Source: Symbiodinium natans (taxonomy: Eukaryota; Sar; Dinophyceae; Suessiales; Symbiodiniaceae). From it: a stretch of DNA of 52,778 bases. The notes under the pieces were generated by a model. That model searched no databases. It was not told the origin of the DNA and saw only the letters and a program-made list of their open reading frames with translations. The stretch is taken from NCBI GenBank assembly GCA_905221605.1, contig CAJNDS010000477.1:77501-130278 (forward strand), given 5' to 3'. This document shows positions 16,226-26,211 of this stretch, piece after piece (the stretch's first letter is position 1; each line of letters opens with the position of its first letter). The translations under genes were made by a program, and so were the position numbers.

Positions 16226-17636
16226 TAGGCCGGTGCAGGCATGGGAAGATTGCCCAAAACGTTTGTATCATCGAACATTCAGGGACCCCGCCTTTGCGAT
16301 CCTTGAAGAGGGCTTCATCCCCGGCTTTGGCACCGCGAACATCCACAACTTCTGTTCCAACGAGACCGTGGAAAAAGGGCAGCATAAAGCCGGCATTCGG
16401 GCCGATCGTCACATCGAGGTGTGCGTTTCCACCAAGGATGCCCTTGAGTATGCCTGGATTTTCCGCTCCAAGTCAGACGGCTTCTTATGCCGGGAGGTGG
16501 TCCCAGGCCAATGCATCCTCTACATTCGTGACACTCGCACTGACACCATCTTGTGGGCACGAGAGGAAGCAGCCGAGGACACCTCCGCGGAGCGAGCTCG
16601 CAGCATGGAAGGAGAAGCGCCGGAAAAAGCCCCTCGAAGGGAGGAGGCCGGTACTTCGTCCTCTCCGACTGCGACTACAAGCCCAAGGCCCAAGCTACTC
16701 CAAGCGCATCCCAAGTCGATCCTCAAGAAGAACAAGATGCTCCCACCGGGTCCTGAAGGTGAAGATCAGGTGACTATCCCGGCTACCCCTGTGACTGTCA
16801 AGTTTGAAGGTAGCGGATCTATCACCGCCGAAGTCGGGAACCTTCTTGCGCTCACGGATGCCGACAGAGACAAGGCAGCCGAAGAGCGGCGTGCCGGAAG
16901 AAAGGAAGCACCCCGTGCTCGCCGCCTTGCAAGGATTGCTTGCGGGCGTTGTGGGGTCCTCCGTCTTGAAGGGCAGCACGTATGCTTCAGTTGTGGCGCT
17001 GGTGTAAACCAGAAGAGCTCCCAACAAACGTTGAGGACGTTCCTGGCCGCCTCCCGCGAGTCCATCTACCAGTCTGCAGCATCTGAGCTCGGCATCAACG
17101 TCACAGAACTTTGTTCGGCCGATCTTAGAAGCTCCCAAGCAGGGTGGGAAGCCGATATTCGCGGAGGACTCTCCTTTGGCGCACACGCCATAGAGAACGC
17201 CAGGAAGTGGGTCAAGCTGCACAAGAAGCACGGCTTCCACGGCTCCGCCGAAAAATTTGATAATGTGGACGAGTATGCCTTGAAGTCACTGAAGGCGGGA
17301 CGCAGCCGCAGGATGTGTTGCGTGGACGACTGCCTCGTGAACGCGTATTTGCCCAGTGCCGGGCGGAGTTGGGAGCAAAGAACCCTCGGTTACGGCTCTC
17401 GAGCTGGAAACCGCGGGGACGCCAACAGCTTGGCGAGACTCACATTTTTCACCGCAAGTGCGGATGACATGGTAGCAGCGAACTTGATCGCGCAGCACAA
17501 GGATCCTCCTTTTGCGATTGAGTGGTTGGGAACTTTCCTCAACACCTCCGACTTCGTCAAGGTGTGTACCTCGACGAACGCTCTCAAGATGTGGAAATCC
17601 CTGATCCGAAGGAGCGGGATCTCACGGAGTGGGTGA
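16191..17636 (+). CDS. Element 1 accessory frame: C-terminal Tpt1/KptA-like lobe, zinc ribbon, unknown domain
   Basis: 481 codons; the frame opens at TTG 16191 right after a stop, and an ATG lies at 16197. Residues ~23-125 resemble the NAD-binding lobe of Tpt1/KptA: RLYHRTFRDPAFAILEEGF against the LYHGT...IxxxGL pattern, then RHIEVCVSTKDALEYA where the family has RxHVHLS...A. The His pair of HVH is replaced, so activity is doubtful; a general ADP-ribosyltransferase fold is an alternative. A basic, acidic-patched linker follows. A four-Cys zinc ribbon (CGRCG...CFSCG) lies at about 16938-17000, then ~190 residues I do not recognise. The 3' end overlaps the next frame; the natural continuation (VEIPDPKERDLTEWV) is in that frame. 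Confidence 0.5.
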   Translation: MEMKPPMQVGRSRPVQAWEDCPKRLYHRTFRDPAFAILEEGFIPGFGTANIHNFCSNETVEKGQHKAGIRADRHIEVCVSTKDALEYAWIFRSKSDGFLCREVVPGQCILYIRDTRTDTILWAREEAAEDTSAERARSMEGEAPEKAPRREEAGTSSSPTATTSPRPKLLQAHPKSILKKNKMLPPGPEGEDQVTIPATPVTVKFEGSGSITAEVGNLLALTDADRDKAAEERRAGRKEAPRARRLARIACGRCGVLRLEGQHVCFSCGAGVNQKSSQQTLRTFLAASRESIYQSAASELGINVTELCSADLRSSQAGWEADIRGGLSFGAHAIENARKWVKLHKKHGFHGSAEKFDNVDEYALKSLKAGRSRRMCCVDDCLVNAYLPSAGRSWEQRTLGYGSRAGNRGDANSLARLTFFTASADDMVAANLIAQHKDPPFAIEWLGTFLNTSDFVKVCTSTNALKMWKSLIRRSGISRSG

Positions 17637-17938
17637 AGGCATTGCTAAGCAATCAACTTCCCCACGCAGAGCGCTTCGTCCACGAGAAGGAGAAGGACAA
17701 GGAGAGGGCCCGGGCCGCTCAGCCCAAAACGGCCACGGCTCCCTATCGAGCCGAGAAGGGCCGCGGCAAAGGAGGAGCCAATACCACCTCGAACAGAGCT
17801 CCCCAAAGCGGGGAAGCCGGAGGCACGCGTTACAGCAGCCATAGCCGCTCCTGGGATGATCGCTCCTGGGGTGAGTCGTGGAATCGTGGCTGGAACCAGC
17901 CTCCGTGGCGATATGACCATCGCAATCGAGAGTGGTGA
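17522..17938 (+). CDS. Element 1 last frame: charged/basic Gly-Arg-Trp-rich tail
   Basis: 138 codons; meaningful from about 17580 (VEIPDPKERDLTEWV), continuing the 16191-17636 protein after a -1 (or +2) frame change. The sequence is highly charged (HEKEKD, RGKGG) and ends in a Ser/Arg/Trp-rich stretch (SWDDRSWGESWNRGW) typical of nucleic-acid-binding tails. It stops at TGA 17936-17938, about 230 bp before the 3' LTR. No domain recognised. Confidence 0.5.
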   Translation: MVGNFPQHLRLRQGVYLDERSQDVEIPDPKERDLTEWVKALLSNQLPHAERFVHEKEKDKERARAAQPKTATAPYRAEKGRGKGGANTTSNRAPQSGEAGGTRYSSHSRSWDDRSWGESWNRGWNQPPWRYDHRNREW

Positions 17939-18160
17939 GCACCATGGACTCGAAATGTTTGCACGTTTCTTTTGCAGGCATCATGTATCCCCGCCGGTGT
18001 TTAATTTTCTCAATCCGGTGCGCGGCGATCGATGCTTAGGCCGATCCCGAATTCAAAGGATCATCACAGAGCTGAGCGTTGCAACTTCTGCGAAACACAC
18101 GCAGTGGATGTCCACTTGCCGGTTTGCACATAGCGCACCTCATCGATTAGACATCATTCG
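17939..18160 (+). other. Untranslated 3' region of element 1
   Basis: About 220 bp between the last stop and the PPT. No long frame or structure stands out. Confidence 0.6.
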
Positions 18161-18169
18161 GTGAGGGGG
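18161..18169 (+). promoter_or_regulatory. Polypurine tract of element 1
   Basis: GTGAGGGGG directly before the 3' LTR, where plus-strand DNA synthesis would be primed. Only one pyrimidine interrupts it. Confidence 0.6.
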
Positions 18170-18330
18170 GTATTGTTTATCTTCGGATAACGTACTCGTT
18201 TTCCATGTTGTGCATACCAATGTGTGTTACTTGTTGCATTACTGCTCACAGCCCTCTGAGAAAATAGTGCGCACAGTTCTCATGGCTTAACGGCATCTAC
18301 TCTGTCTGGGGTGGTCAAACCTGAATCTAT
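18170..18330 (+). repeat. 3' LTR of element 1
   Basis: 161 bp, collinear with the 5' LTR. Near its end it reads TCAAACCT where the 5' LTR has TATAACCT, so it lacks the perfect complement to the PBS. Confidence 0.9.
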
Positions 18331-18335
18331 ACGCG
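18331..18335. repeat. Target-site duplication of element 1, right copy
   Basis: ACGCG, identical to 4696-4700. Confidence 0.85.
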
Positions 18336-19505
18336 GCTCCAGCAGCTGATTTCCGTCTAGGCCAGAAACTGTCGTCGATCACATGGTCTTCTCTTTGAAA
18401 ATCTAAGGGCTAAAGCCGCTTCCGTCACCCGGTAAAAGTCGCCAGGTTTTGCGCGCAGTAGACTAAAGACAAGCAAGGGCTTGCTTGGGCAAGGGTCTGG
18501 GGGGGCAGGCGAGAAGGGGCTGGCCGGGGGGTAGAGCGCCGGGCGCCAAGAAACCGCGCTCAAGTAGCAGGAAGGGCGACCAAGAAGGGTTGGTCGGAAT
18601 TGCAAGGGCAAAGGGTTTGGACGGATTTAGACCCAGTCGTGGCACCAAGGGCTTGTGGGGGGAGGAGTAGGCGTCAAGGGGCACGAGAATGGGGTGGGTT
18701 TCCGGGGGGCAAGGATGTGGGCGTGGAGGTAGAAGGAGAGCGCACAAAGGCCGTGCTCAAATGGGCGCTTCGACCGCTCAAAATCAGGAGGAAAAATAAG
18801 CTCTGGCGTTTGGGAGGGGCCGAAGGCCGAAGGCCCTTTTATTGCGAAAGCGAAACAAGCCCTTCGCCGGCGCTGGCCGCCAGCTTGCCGGGGTCGGCGG
18901 ATTCTGCTGCGACAACAGACAGAGGTCGTGCGTCACATAGCGGCAGACATGTTCCAACACGTTCGAACATATTCCAACATGTTCCAATACTGGGCCAGGG
19001 ACTGGGAGCTGACCGAGACCCAGGCCGGGGCATGTTAACGCAGCTGAGACAGTCTCTTCATAGCACATGGTTTGCAGATCATTCACGATTAGCTCGTCCA
19101 CGCTCCTCCGTCGTGGAGCTTCGGTAAGAGATTGTTTCAACGATTGTAGGCACATCGAGAAGCATTGCTGACATTTGCCTGGCACTCAGAGACGAGCTGG
19201 CAGCTCCTTTCATCGGCTGGTGGGCATGGAACAGTGCCTGGAAGGGTCTGGTCAGATGTTGCGAACCTTGAGCTATGTGTCGAGCCCAAGGCATTTACCC
19301 AGCTTTGCTTCTACAGCCCTGCACATGTGGCATTGGAGGCGCTTGTCTACTCCTCAATATGGTATGTGTTCTTAAGCTCTTCTGCACGTTGGGTGCTCCC
19401 CGCAGGCGTCGAAGGATGCCTTTTCAACGAGGCTTGGGATTGACTTGGCACGGCTTCAAGCCTTGCAGGACCCAGACTGCAGAGAGACATGCGAAGTGTT
19501 CTTGA
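18336..19505. other. Intergenic or intronic DNA right of element 1
   Basis: 18480-18780 is G-rich on the + strand, with imperfect repeats of GGGCTTGCTTGGG and AAGGGC type. 18940-18990 has three spaced copies of TTCCAACA/GTTCCAA-like sequence. A + strand stretch at 19190-19270 (HRLVGMEQCLEGSGQMLRTL) may be an exon, but I could not define its edges. No other gene-like sequence is evident. Confidence 0.4.
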
Positions 19506-19697
19506 AGGCCTCTTGTACTGTCGAAAGATGTCCTGTCGTATGTGGGCCTACATTGTCTTGCTCAAGCGTTGGCTTTTCCAGCTCCAGAAGTCCATCGCAA
19601 ACTGGTTTCAATTGGAACGGTTCTGCCCTTATCAGAGGACATCTTGCCGCCGAAGCTGGATGAGGTGGACCTTTCTGGGGGCCTTGGGGCAAATTAA
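19506..19697 (+). CDS. Putative exon, unidentified
   Basis: This + strand frame is open between stops at 19503-19505 and 19695-19697 and reads like ordinary globular protein throughout (LSYVGLHCLAQALAF, then GTVLPLSEDILPPKLDEVD). Two other + frames are also open here, but their composition is poorer. Exact splice sites are not clear. I recognise no domain. It is on the same strand as all other exon candidates of this region. Confidence 0.4.
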   Translation, partial: RPLVLSKDVLSYVGLHCLAQALAFPAPEVHRKLVSIGTVLPLSEDILPPKLDEVDLSGGLGAN

Positions 19698-22600
19698 TCT
19701 TCTCTTGGAACAAGCCTACGTTGAAGCAGGGCTCAAGGCCGACAGTGAGGGGTTGACTGCGTTGCAGGGTGCAGAGAGGGACCTTTGTGTAGCGTGCCCA
19801 ACATGCTTGAAATCCTAGTGCTCCTTCGTTCTTGTGCACGTACTTAGCTCAGCCTCGCTTTGTAGAGATTGCCGTGAGTTGGGTGAACAACGTCTTGGTA
19901 TGGGCAGTCAGCTTGCTCATTGATTGCCAAACGCCGACAAGGAATGTGATCGACAATCCTCAGCTCCGGTAGTAGCAATCTTCGTACTAGGAATGGTCAA
20001 TCCAACCAGAGTCGTCAAGAGATGCACCAGGAACAGGCCATGAGCATCAAACATATGCGGTGAAGTGCTCTTCTCGTGCCACCCAGAATGAGATCTGTAT
20101 GACATCCCAATGCGGTTGACGAATTTTGCTTGCCCGGCCTTCCCGTAATATCCAGGCAGTCTTCGTTGTGCCTATGCCGTTTTAGCATGTAGGGAATTGA
20201 GTGCAGGTCGCGCAAGAGTGGCCCCATTGCTGGATGCTGAGAACTTGCCCCATGATAATGACTGCTCCAGCCCGGATCTGCCCTTGCACTCCTAGATATA
20301 CGCAGCGAGTAGATCCATGGAAGCCTCGAATCCCAGGCCGGCTCTCCGTGCACAGCGAGGTCTTGCTGCTGGAAGCCACGCTCGAGAGCCAGGCGGGGCG
20401 TGCCCCTTGAGCATTCTCGCAGCCACATCTGTTTTCTGATTGACGCCGCTCAGGTCTTCTGCCTCCTTCGCTTGGGTGGCTCATGGACGGTAGAGGGCAG
20501 CCAGGGAGGGTTGAGGGGACCTTGGATTGGAAGTGCATGACGTACGTGCTTCATCCGATCCACTGGTCAATCCAAGACATCTACCAAAGTGTCTTGCATT
20601 GACAGCGAATCGTTGCCGATGCCTTGCGCGGAGGATGCTGTGGGCAAATTCGCTGGATGCAGCTGCGCGACACTGAGTCGAAAGCAGCCGAGCGGGAAGT
20701 ATATAGTCGCTATGACCTGAATACAGTTGCGCATGTCTGTAGAGTTGCTTTGCTGTGTCGGCTGTTGCAGCACATGTCTGCTGCATACTCGCACCTGCTT
20801 TGTGCTCAATGATGTTCGTTTGCTTGTATGTTGGATGTGACCGTAGGGTGGGGTTTGCAGTGTGATGGAGTGGTGAACAGGTGCTCGGCGGGATAAACAT
20901 CCGTCCTGTTTCCAGCCTGGCTCTCTGAGGTTCTGACGGACGGCGGCCAAGTCACGTTCTCAAGGTCCTAGTGGAAGCTTTGGTTCACTCCGCCATTCAT
21001 CTGTTCTTTTTTGATCATGTTCATGCCGAATTAGACCAAAAACAGCCTCTCTGGACGCTACTCTATCATCTGTCTGAGCATCCCAGGTCCGAGCATATTT
21101 CGGCATTACCTGATGTCGATAGATCCGGAATCCAGCTGGATAGGGGACAGCCACACGTGGTCTCAAGGTGTTAGCCAAAACGGCTAGCCGGGAGCGTAAC
21201 ACGCGCACCAGATCCGTAAAAAGTTGCAAGCTGTGCTTGGTCTTTCGGCAGTGTATCTGGTTCCTTGTCCTCATCCACAGCATTGAACTGGGATCGCCTC
21301 GCAGTATGTGCAAACGTCCTTGAGCACACATCGTTGCAGTGCTTCGAACCGAGCAGATGAAATCGTTGCATGCTGTTGGTTGTGATGCATCATGTAGAAG
21401 AGTGCGTGCATGTAAGAAAAGAGCTCTTGAATCTGGACATTCGCCATATCGCCTAATCATGCTCTTGTCTCTCGAAATGAGCCTGTTACTGAAGTGTGAG
21501 AGCGTCAAGAGTCAGATGACATCGCCCGTTACACCAGAGGGCATTGGTGATTTCACGCTCATCCCCAGCCCACACGGGCACGAGGTCTGTCTTGCAAGTC
21601 AGCTCTACGTGCTCCGTATTCTGGTCCGGTGCAAAAAGGGTTTATTCACACCGCCACGCCCAAGCTTCAACGGCGACGTTTGTGCTTGAGACCACACTCA
21701 AAGTACAGACGGGCAGCTTGGGCACCTTGCAGTTTGAGATGGAGAGAACATCTGGCCCAAGCTTTTCCTTGCTTTGCTTCGGGCCAGCTACCCCGGAGGG
21801 ATGCCAATGCCTCCTGTTCCGGCCAACGATGGTGATGCGCCCTTGGAGACTTGGAGTGCAATTGTTCGACTGTGAGCAAAAGACTGGCCAAAGGCGGACA
21901 TGCCTTGACATGCTCTGACCTGGCAGATTAAGGAAGAAGGGACAGCAGGGGGCTCGACAGCAGGGACTTTCAAGAGCACGGTCAAGCTGAGGACCTTGCT
22001 GACGTAGCAGTTGTTGCCTTGTGGGGTTCTAAAAAGCGTTTGTTGTTTCGGAACATGGAACACGGATGAAACTGAGGATCGGCGGCTCTGCAGGTAAGGG
22101 TTAGGATTTCGGGTCTCAGTCCTATGGTCTGGGGTTTCTCGGGTTTAGGTTATAGGGCACGAGTTGCTTTCCAAAGTATCATATCCACAAGGCAGCTTCC
22201 CAGAGGCCGCGACTGACCTGCAGTGACACTTCATGAGTCCAACACTAGGTCGCCGGGCTGGGCCTCGATCCTCGACACCCCCTCACCCCCGTACTGCCCC
22301 ATACTGCTTCTCACATGCCTGAGATTCTCATACAGTAGTCCAGATCGGGGATATCAGTATAGCAGATCTCTTCATGTTGGAAGGACTGAGACTGGTGCCC
22401 TCATTGAGATCGATTCGTTGCAAATGCCCACGGGCGTCAAGAAGGTTCTCCACGAGCTCGATCTTGACAGCACAGGCTGGAAGTGAAGTGTCCGACGTGA
22501 GTGCCAGAGTGATTTCCAGATGCAGCATAGTGACATCAGGTCGCGTTTGGCGGTGACGACTCCCTAAACTAAGCGTAACTCAACTCTTGAGATCGAGTCT

Positions 22601-23053
22601 GGAAGGCTTGCCGGGCTGACAGAAGGAATGGTTGAACAGTGTCTTAAGTTGGACTGAAGGGGTAGAGCATCGTAGAGCCATCCGTGCGCGGATCACGCAC
22701 ATGTCTGCTCCAGAGGAATTGTTGACGAAAAGAATCTGGAAGACTCTCTGAGGCGCAATTCTCAGAGTTGCCATCAGCTTTTGTCTGTCAATTCAACCTC
22801 AAATGTCCGTCGATCACAGAGCAAGAGTGCTTGCTGCATTTTCTGTTCTTTGTGACGCTGCCTTTAGGCGGCATGTTGATCTTCGTCTTTGCTCGTGTGC
22901 TTGTGACCCTACCGGGTTTGACGGTTTGCCACCCTCTGGGGCTTCGAGTTTGCCACCCGTCTCGGCATTTCGGGGATGCCAGGAGTCAGTTCGCTTACGG
23001 TTCAGGTTAGTCAGGAATCTCTTCCCGTCTTGGAGTCCCCATCTTCAGCCCAG
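19698..23053. other. Gene-poor stretch with weak exon candidates
   Basis: Weak + strand candidates only: 20201-20410 (LSVHSEVLLLEATLES), ~20597-20720 (IRWMQLRDTESKAAERE) and ~22425-22485 (VKKVLHELDLDSTGW, faintly EF-hand-like). A telomere-like patch with GGGTTTAGG occurs at 22095-22160. Nothing firm. Confidence 0.3.
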
Positions 23054-25689
23054 GTGCCTGAAGCATTTGAAGAATGGCCTGGACACGGATGGAAGTGGGC
23101 ATGTCAGCAATGCAGACGCCCTGCTGGAAAAGCCTTACAGTCCTGTGCTGCCACCCTCCATCCGCCTCCCATCCCCGACCCCTACATGACTTGATAGATG
23201 ATGTTTGTTGCAAAACGTCGTCGTTGTGTGGGTGGCCATGACAGGAAATGGAGGATGGAGTTGCGCTCCTGACTAAGCTGATGCCACCCGCCTGCAGCTT
23301 TCCCGCTTGTTGGGCATTCCGCGTGAATGGGTTTGCTTTCGCACGTCACCTCATCAGTGCAGGCTTGTGTAGTGGGCTGGTGAGGGCCTGACATAGCTGC
23401 ATTCTGACGAGCCACCGGCAGTTAACGTGAATGAAAACAACGTCCAACAACATCCTCTGCATTTATTGAAGGGCATCTTTCCTCGCTGCACCGACAGCAT
23501 TCAAGCGTTCGTATTGGCATCACATGTCGTTGTCCATGTGTACGTGCACTATCTTTCATGTTGTGCATGTCGCTGCTTTTCAGGAAGGAGAAATCCCAAA
23601 ATTCATCGGAGATGCCATACAAGCACCTCCCTGAGTGCATCCAGGACGTTTGCAGCCCTGAATCTTCAACGCGGCAGCTCAAGTTCATTTTTGATTACTT
23701 TCCTGTTTTGTTCTTGACGTAAACATTTGCATAAAGGGGCGCACGCACATACATACAGTCACATACATATATATATATATATGTATATTATTTCTATTTG
23801 TATATGTGTGTCCGCAGGAAGTGATGCGCGAATGGGACGCTGATGGAAGTGGCATGGTGGGTGTTTCCGAGCTGTCTGCTGCGGCTCACGCCTACAAGAA
23901 GGCTTTTCTTTGCGCAGTCCCTGCCGTTGCAATTGAAGCAGTCGGCTGTTGATGGACAGGTCCAGCAAGAGGGTCGAATGATGAAAAAGATCATCCTTGG
24001 AACTGAGACAGCAAGAAATTTGACACCGGGTGACACGCTTCTAAATGCGCTGTGCCTCTGGCTCAGCGCTGGCCCTGCTCTGAAGCACAGGATTGAGCAT
24101 GGTCATCCTCTTGCTGATGATTGGCATGTTCATTCTATCATACGCTGCTGCTGAAATGGCGAAGGCCGGCATGTGAGTAGGATGTCTTGCCGCATGCGGC
24201 ATCAAACGGCAGCCGGTGTCCACTCAAAGGTGGAATGCTCGCAAGAGAGAGCCGGTTTGCATAGCAAATCTCGCCGAACTCATGACTCATGAGTCCCTCT
24301 GAGTCAGGAGATGCGAGGTGATGGGGATGCTATCATGGCCAACTCGCAAGGCATGGTCGTCAAGGCTCATGACATCTCATGATGCTGATGAACGTAGGTG
24401 GTGGTGACGTTTTGCTGCTTCCGATGTCTGACAGGTTGCAAGCTCAGACTTCGAGATGACTGCCGACGGAACGCTGATCATTCGCGGAGCTGGCTCAGCC
24501 AATGCGACTTGAACTGCAGTGCTTTGAGTATGTAATGATTTGCTATTTGTGGTGTGAGTCTTTGTTTGAAGCCTGCCCGTTTGCTGCTTTGGCTTTGAGG
24601 CTTCCTGCCCGGCGAACCAAACATGCCGGCGGCTGCAGGGAAAAGACAGCAAGCTCCAAGTCGCAAATTCCGAGACGCCCCGACGCTTGTGTCGGACCAA
24701 GCTGTGTTCCTCCGATGGCAGCGTTGTTTCGCGGCTGAACACGTTTTCTCAGAATTCGCGAGGTCTTCTACGCTTCCAGATGCCTCCTTCAAAGAGCTGT
24801 GCCTTTGGTTTAAGCTACAGCATGATGAATACCGAAACGAGGGATTGCCGGTGATCGTTCTTGTGTGGCCTGAAGCAAGGAAGTCTTTGACCTTGAAAGA
24901 CAACTTGGGTCACGCCTTGAAGGTCTGAAGCTAAGCTGAGGTAAATGCAGTCCAGAAATGAAATTGATCTGAAGTTTCTCATGGCACATTGTCACATGTA
25001 CTGAGGTCACCATCACAAGCTTTCAGCGCCTCTCCCTGCGTTCTTCCAAGTGCGGATCGGTCATTCATCTGAATGGCGATCATGGCCGTCTGACTTTGGA
25101 TGATTATGTCAAGGGCTTAGTCAAGAGTCACCAAATGATGACACAAGATGCCACAAGCGCAGAGATGCAGACTCAGAAGCAGACCCAGAGAGGCTGACCG
25201 CCGATACCACAGTCTGGAGCTGCCCTTGTGTGTCGACCCGACAGGACATGACGGCCGACCCGGCTATGGAGGACAGTTGTTGTGTTGACATACTGAACAG
25301 TCTGCTGCATTCGAAGCGGTGTCTCCAGCCAGTTTCAGTCACTCAACTTGTGAGGCCTACGTCAAAGATGCAGGTATGGAGGGTCTCTTCGAGGACCGCG
25401 GAGCAGAGGAGGCATGGGAGAGTCGTGTCAGCCTGTCTGCCTCTGGGTTCGCAGGACGGTCCCATCTCTGGGTTCGGAAGAAGGCTCAGCTCAACCGATG
25501 GCCTTCTCGAAGGCTTTTTCAATATGATCTCCGGCAGCATCATTCTGACGAAATTGTTGCAGCTAACTTCTCCGCATCCTGTCTCGCTTTACCTCCAAGG
25601 CTTGAAGACATTGAGTGGGCCTGCGAGTCCGTCGATCTGCCAAATCCGAACGACATGCCTCAGTTCTACTATGACCCTTGCCACGTAAA
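23054..25689 (+). CDS. EF-hand calcium-binding protein gene, exons only partly resolved
   Basis: Three + strand exon candidates carry EF-hand loops: 23054-~23137 (DTDGSGHVSNAD at 23082-23117), 23818-~23901 (EWDADGSGMVGVSEL, acceptor TCCGCAG) and 25051-25125 (HLNGDHGRLTLDDYVKGL, acceptor TTCCAAG). EF-hands bind Ca2+ and usually regulate a partner or an attached channel or kinase. Other candidates between them: 24435-24512 (VASSDFEMTADGTLIIRG, then TGA), 24753-24922 (PDASFKELCLWFKLQ) and 25563-25689 (RLEDIEWACESVDLP), which ends at a strong GTATGT donor. In the first EF exon AFEEW and DTDGSG are out of frame by 4 nt, suggesting an indel or mis-set edge. Whether all belong to one gene is unknown; the protein class beyond EF-hands is unidentified. 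Confidence 0.45.
23764..23782. repeat. Short TA microsatellite
   Basis: About nine TA units inside the presumed intron just upstream of the second EF-hand exon. Confidence 0.85.
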
Positions 25690-26096
25690 GTATGTGTGTA
25701 GCTTTTCCTCTCCAGAAACTTGTGATATGTATACTCCCCACAGGAAGGGAAGAAAAACGAAAGCTAGAAGCGAAAGAAACACACGTGATAGCATTCCGCG
25801 ATAATGATAACAACCTCGAAAGAAGTAAAGGCCCCAGACCTTGAAATTCCGGGGGTATGTCTGCTAGTGAAGGTCCAGGAGGCTCCACGAGGGATCTTGG
25901 CCCTTCGCGTTTCGCAGTTTTGTTCTCGCACCGCCCTCGCAAGATTGCGTGGCTGTACATCTCGTTCTTCAGGGAGGCTTCTTAACATAGCACGCTCGTC
26001 GCCACAGAGCGTCACAGCCACAATCCTCGTAATGTTCGTTCTCATAGTACGGCAGTAGTAACGAAAATGTCATTCTGTGAATATCATCAGCGTCGT
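25690..26096. other. Presumed intron/intergenic stretch before the minisatellite
   Basis: It begins with a consensus-like GTATGT donor. An 84-codon + frame at 25804-26058 is open, but nothing supports it as a gene. Confidence 0.35.
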
Positions 26097-26160
26097 CATC
26101 ATCATCATCAACAACATCATCATCATCATCAGTATCATCATCAGTATCATGATCACCACT
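26097..26160. repeat. CAT trinucleotide-rich tract
   Basis: Imperfect (CAT)n/(ATC)n with CAA, CAG and TAT interruptions, directly adjoining the minisatellite. Confidence 0.85.
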
Positions 26161-26211
26161 TGCCCACTTCCCCCACCACCATCACCACTTCCCCCACTTC
26201 TCCCATTGCCC

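Larger units (their letters stand above)
4701..18330 (+). mobile_element. Element 1: 13.6-kb Ty1/copia-type LTR retrotransposon with accessory enzyme domains
   Basis: Two 161-bp direct repeats (4701-4861 and 18170-18330) bound the element, and the 5-bp sequence ACGCG sits outside both (4696-4700, 18331-18335), as expected of a target-site duplication. A PBS-like site follows the 5' LTR and a G-rich tract precedes the 3' LTR. Coding order is Gag coiled coil, Gag with CCCH fingers, protease, integrase, RT, RNase H; integrase before RT is the copia order. Extra domains follow: dioxygenase-like, C5-methyltransferase-like, SGNH-like, Tpt1-like, zinc ribbon and a basic tail. Copia elements are usually about 5-9 kb, so this one is unusually long. 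The LTRs differ at three positions (about 98% identical), so the insertion is fairly recent. Coding is spread over six overlapping frames (1,2,1,2,3,2), so it is either partly decayed or uses frameshifting. Confidence 0.93.

Noticed and set aside
20015-20428. 137-codon minus-strand frame
   Set aside because: No domain, and overlapping + strand frames are equally open; not enough to call a gene.
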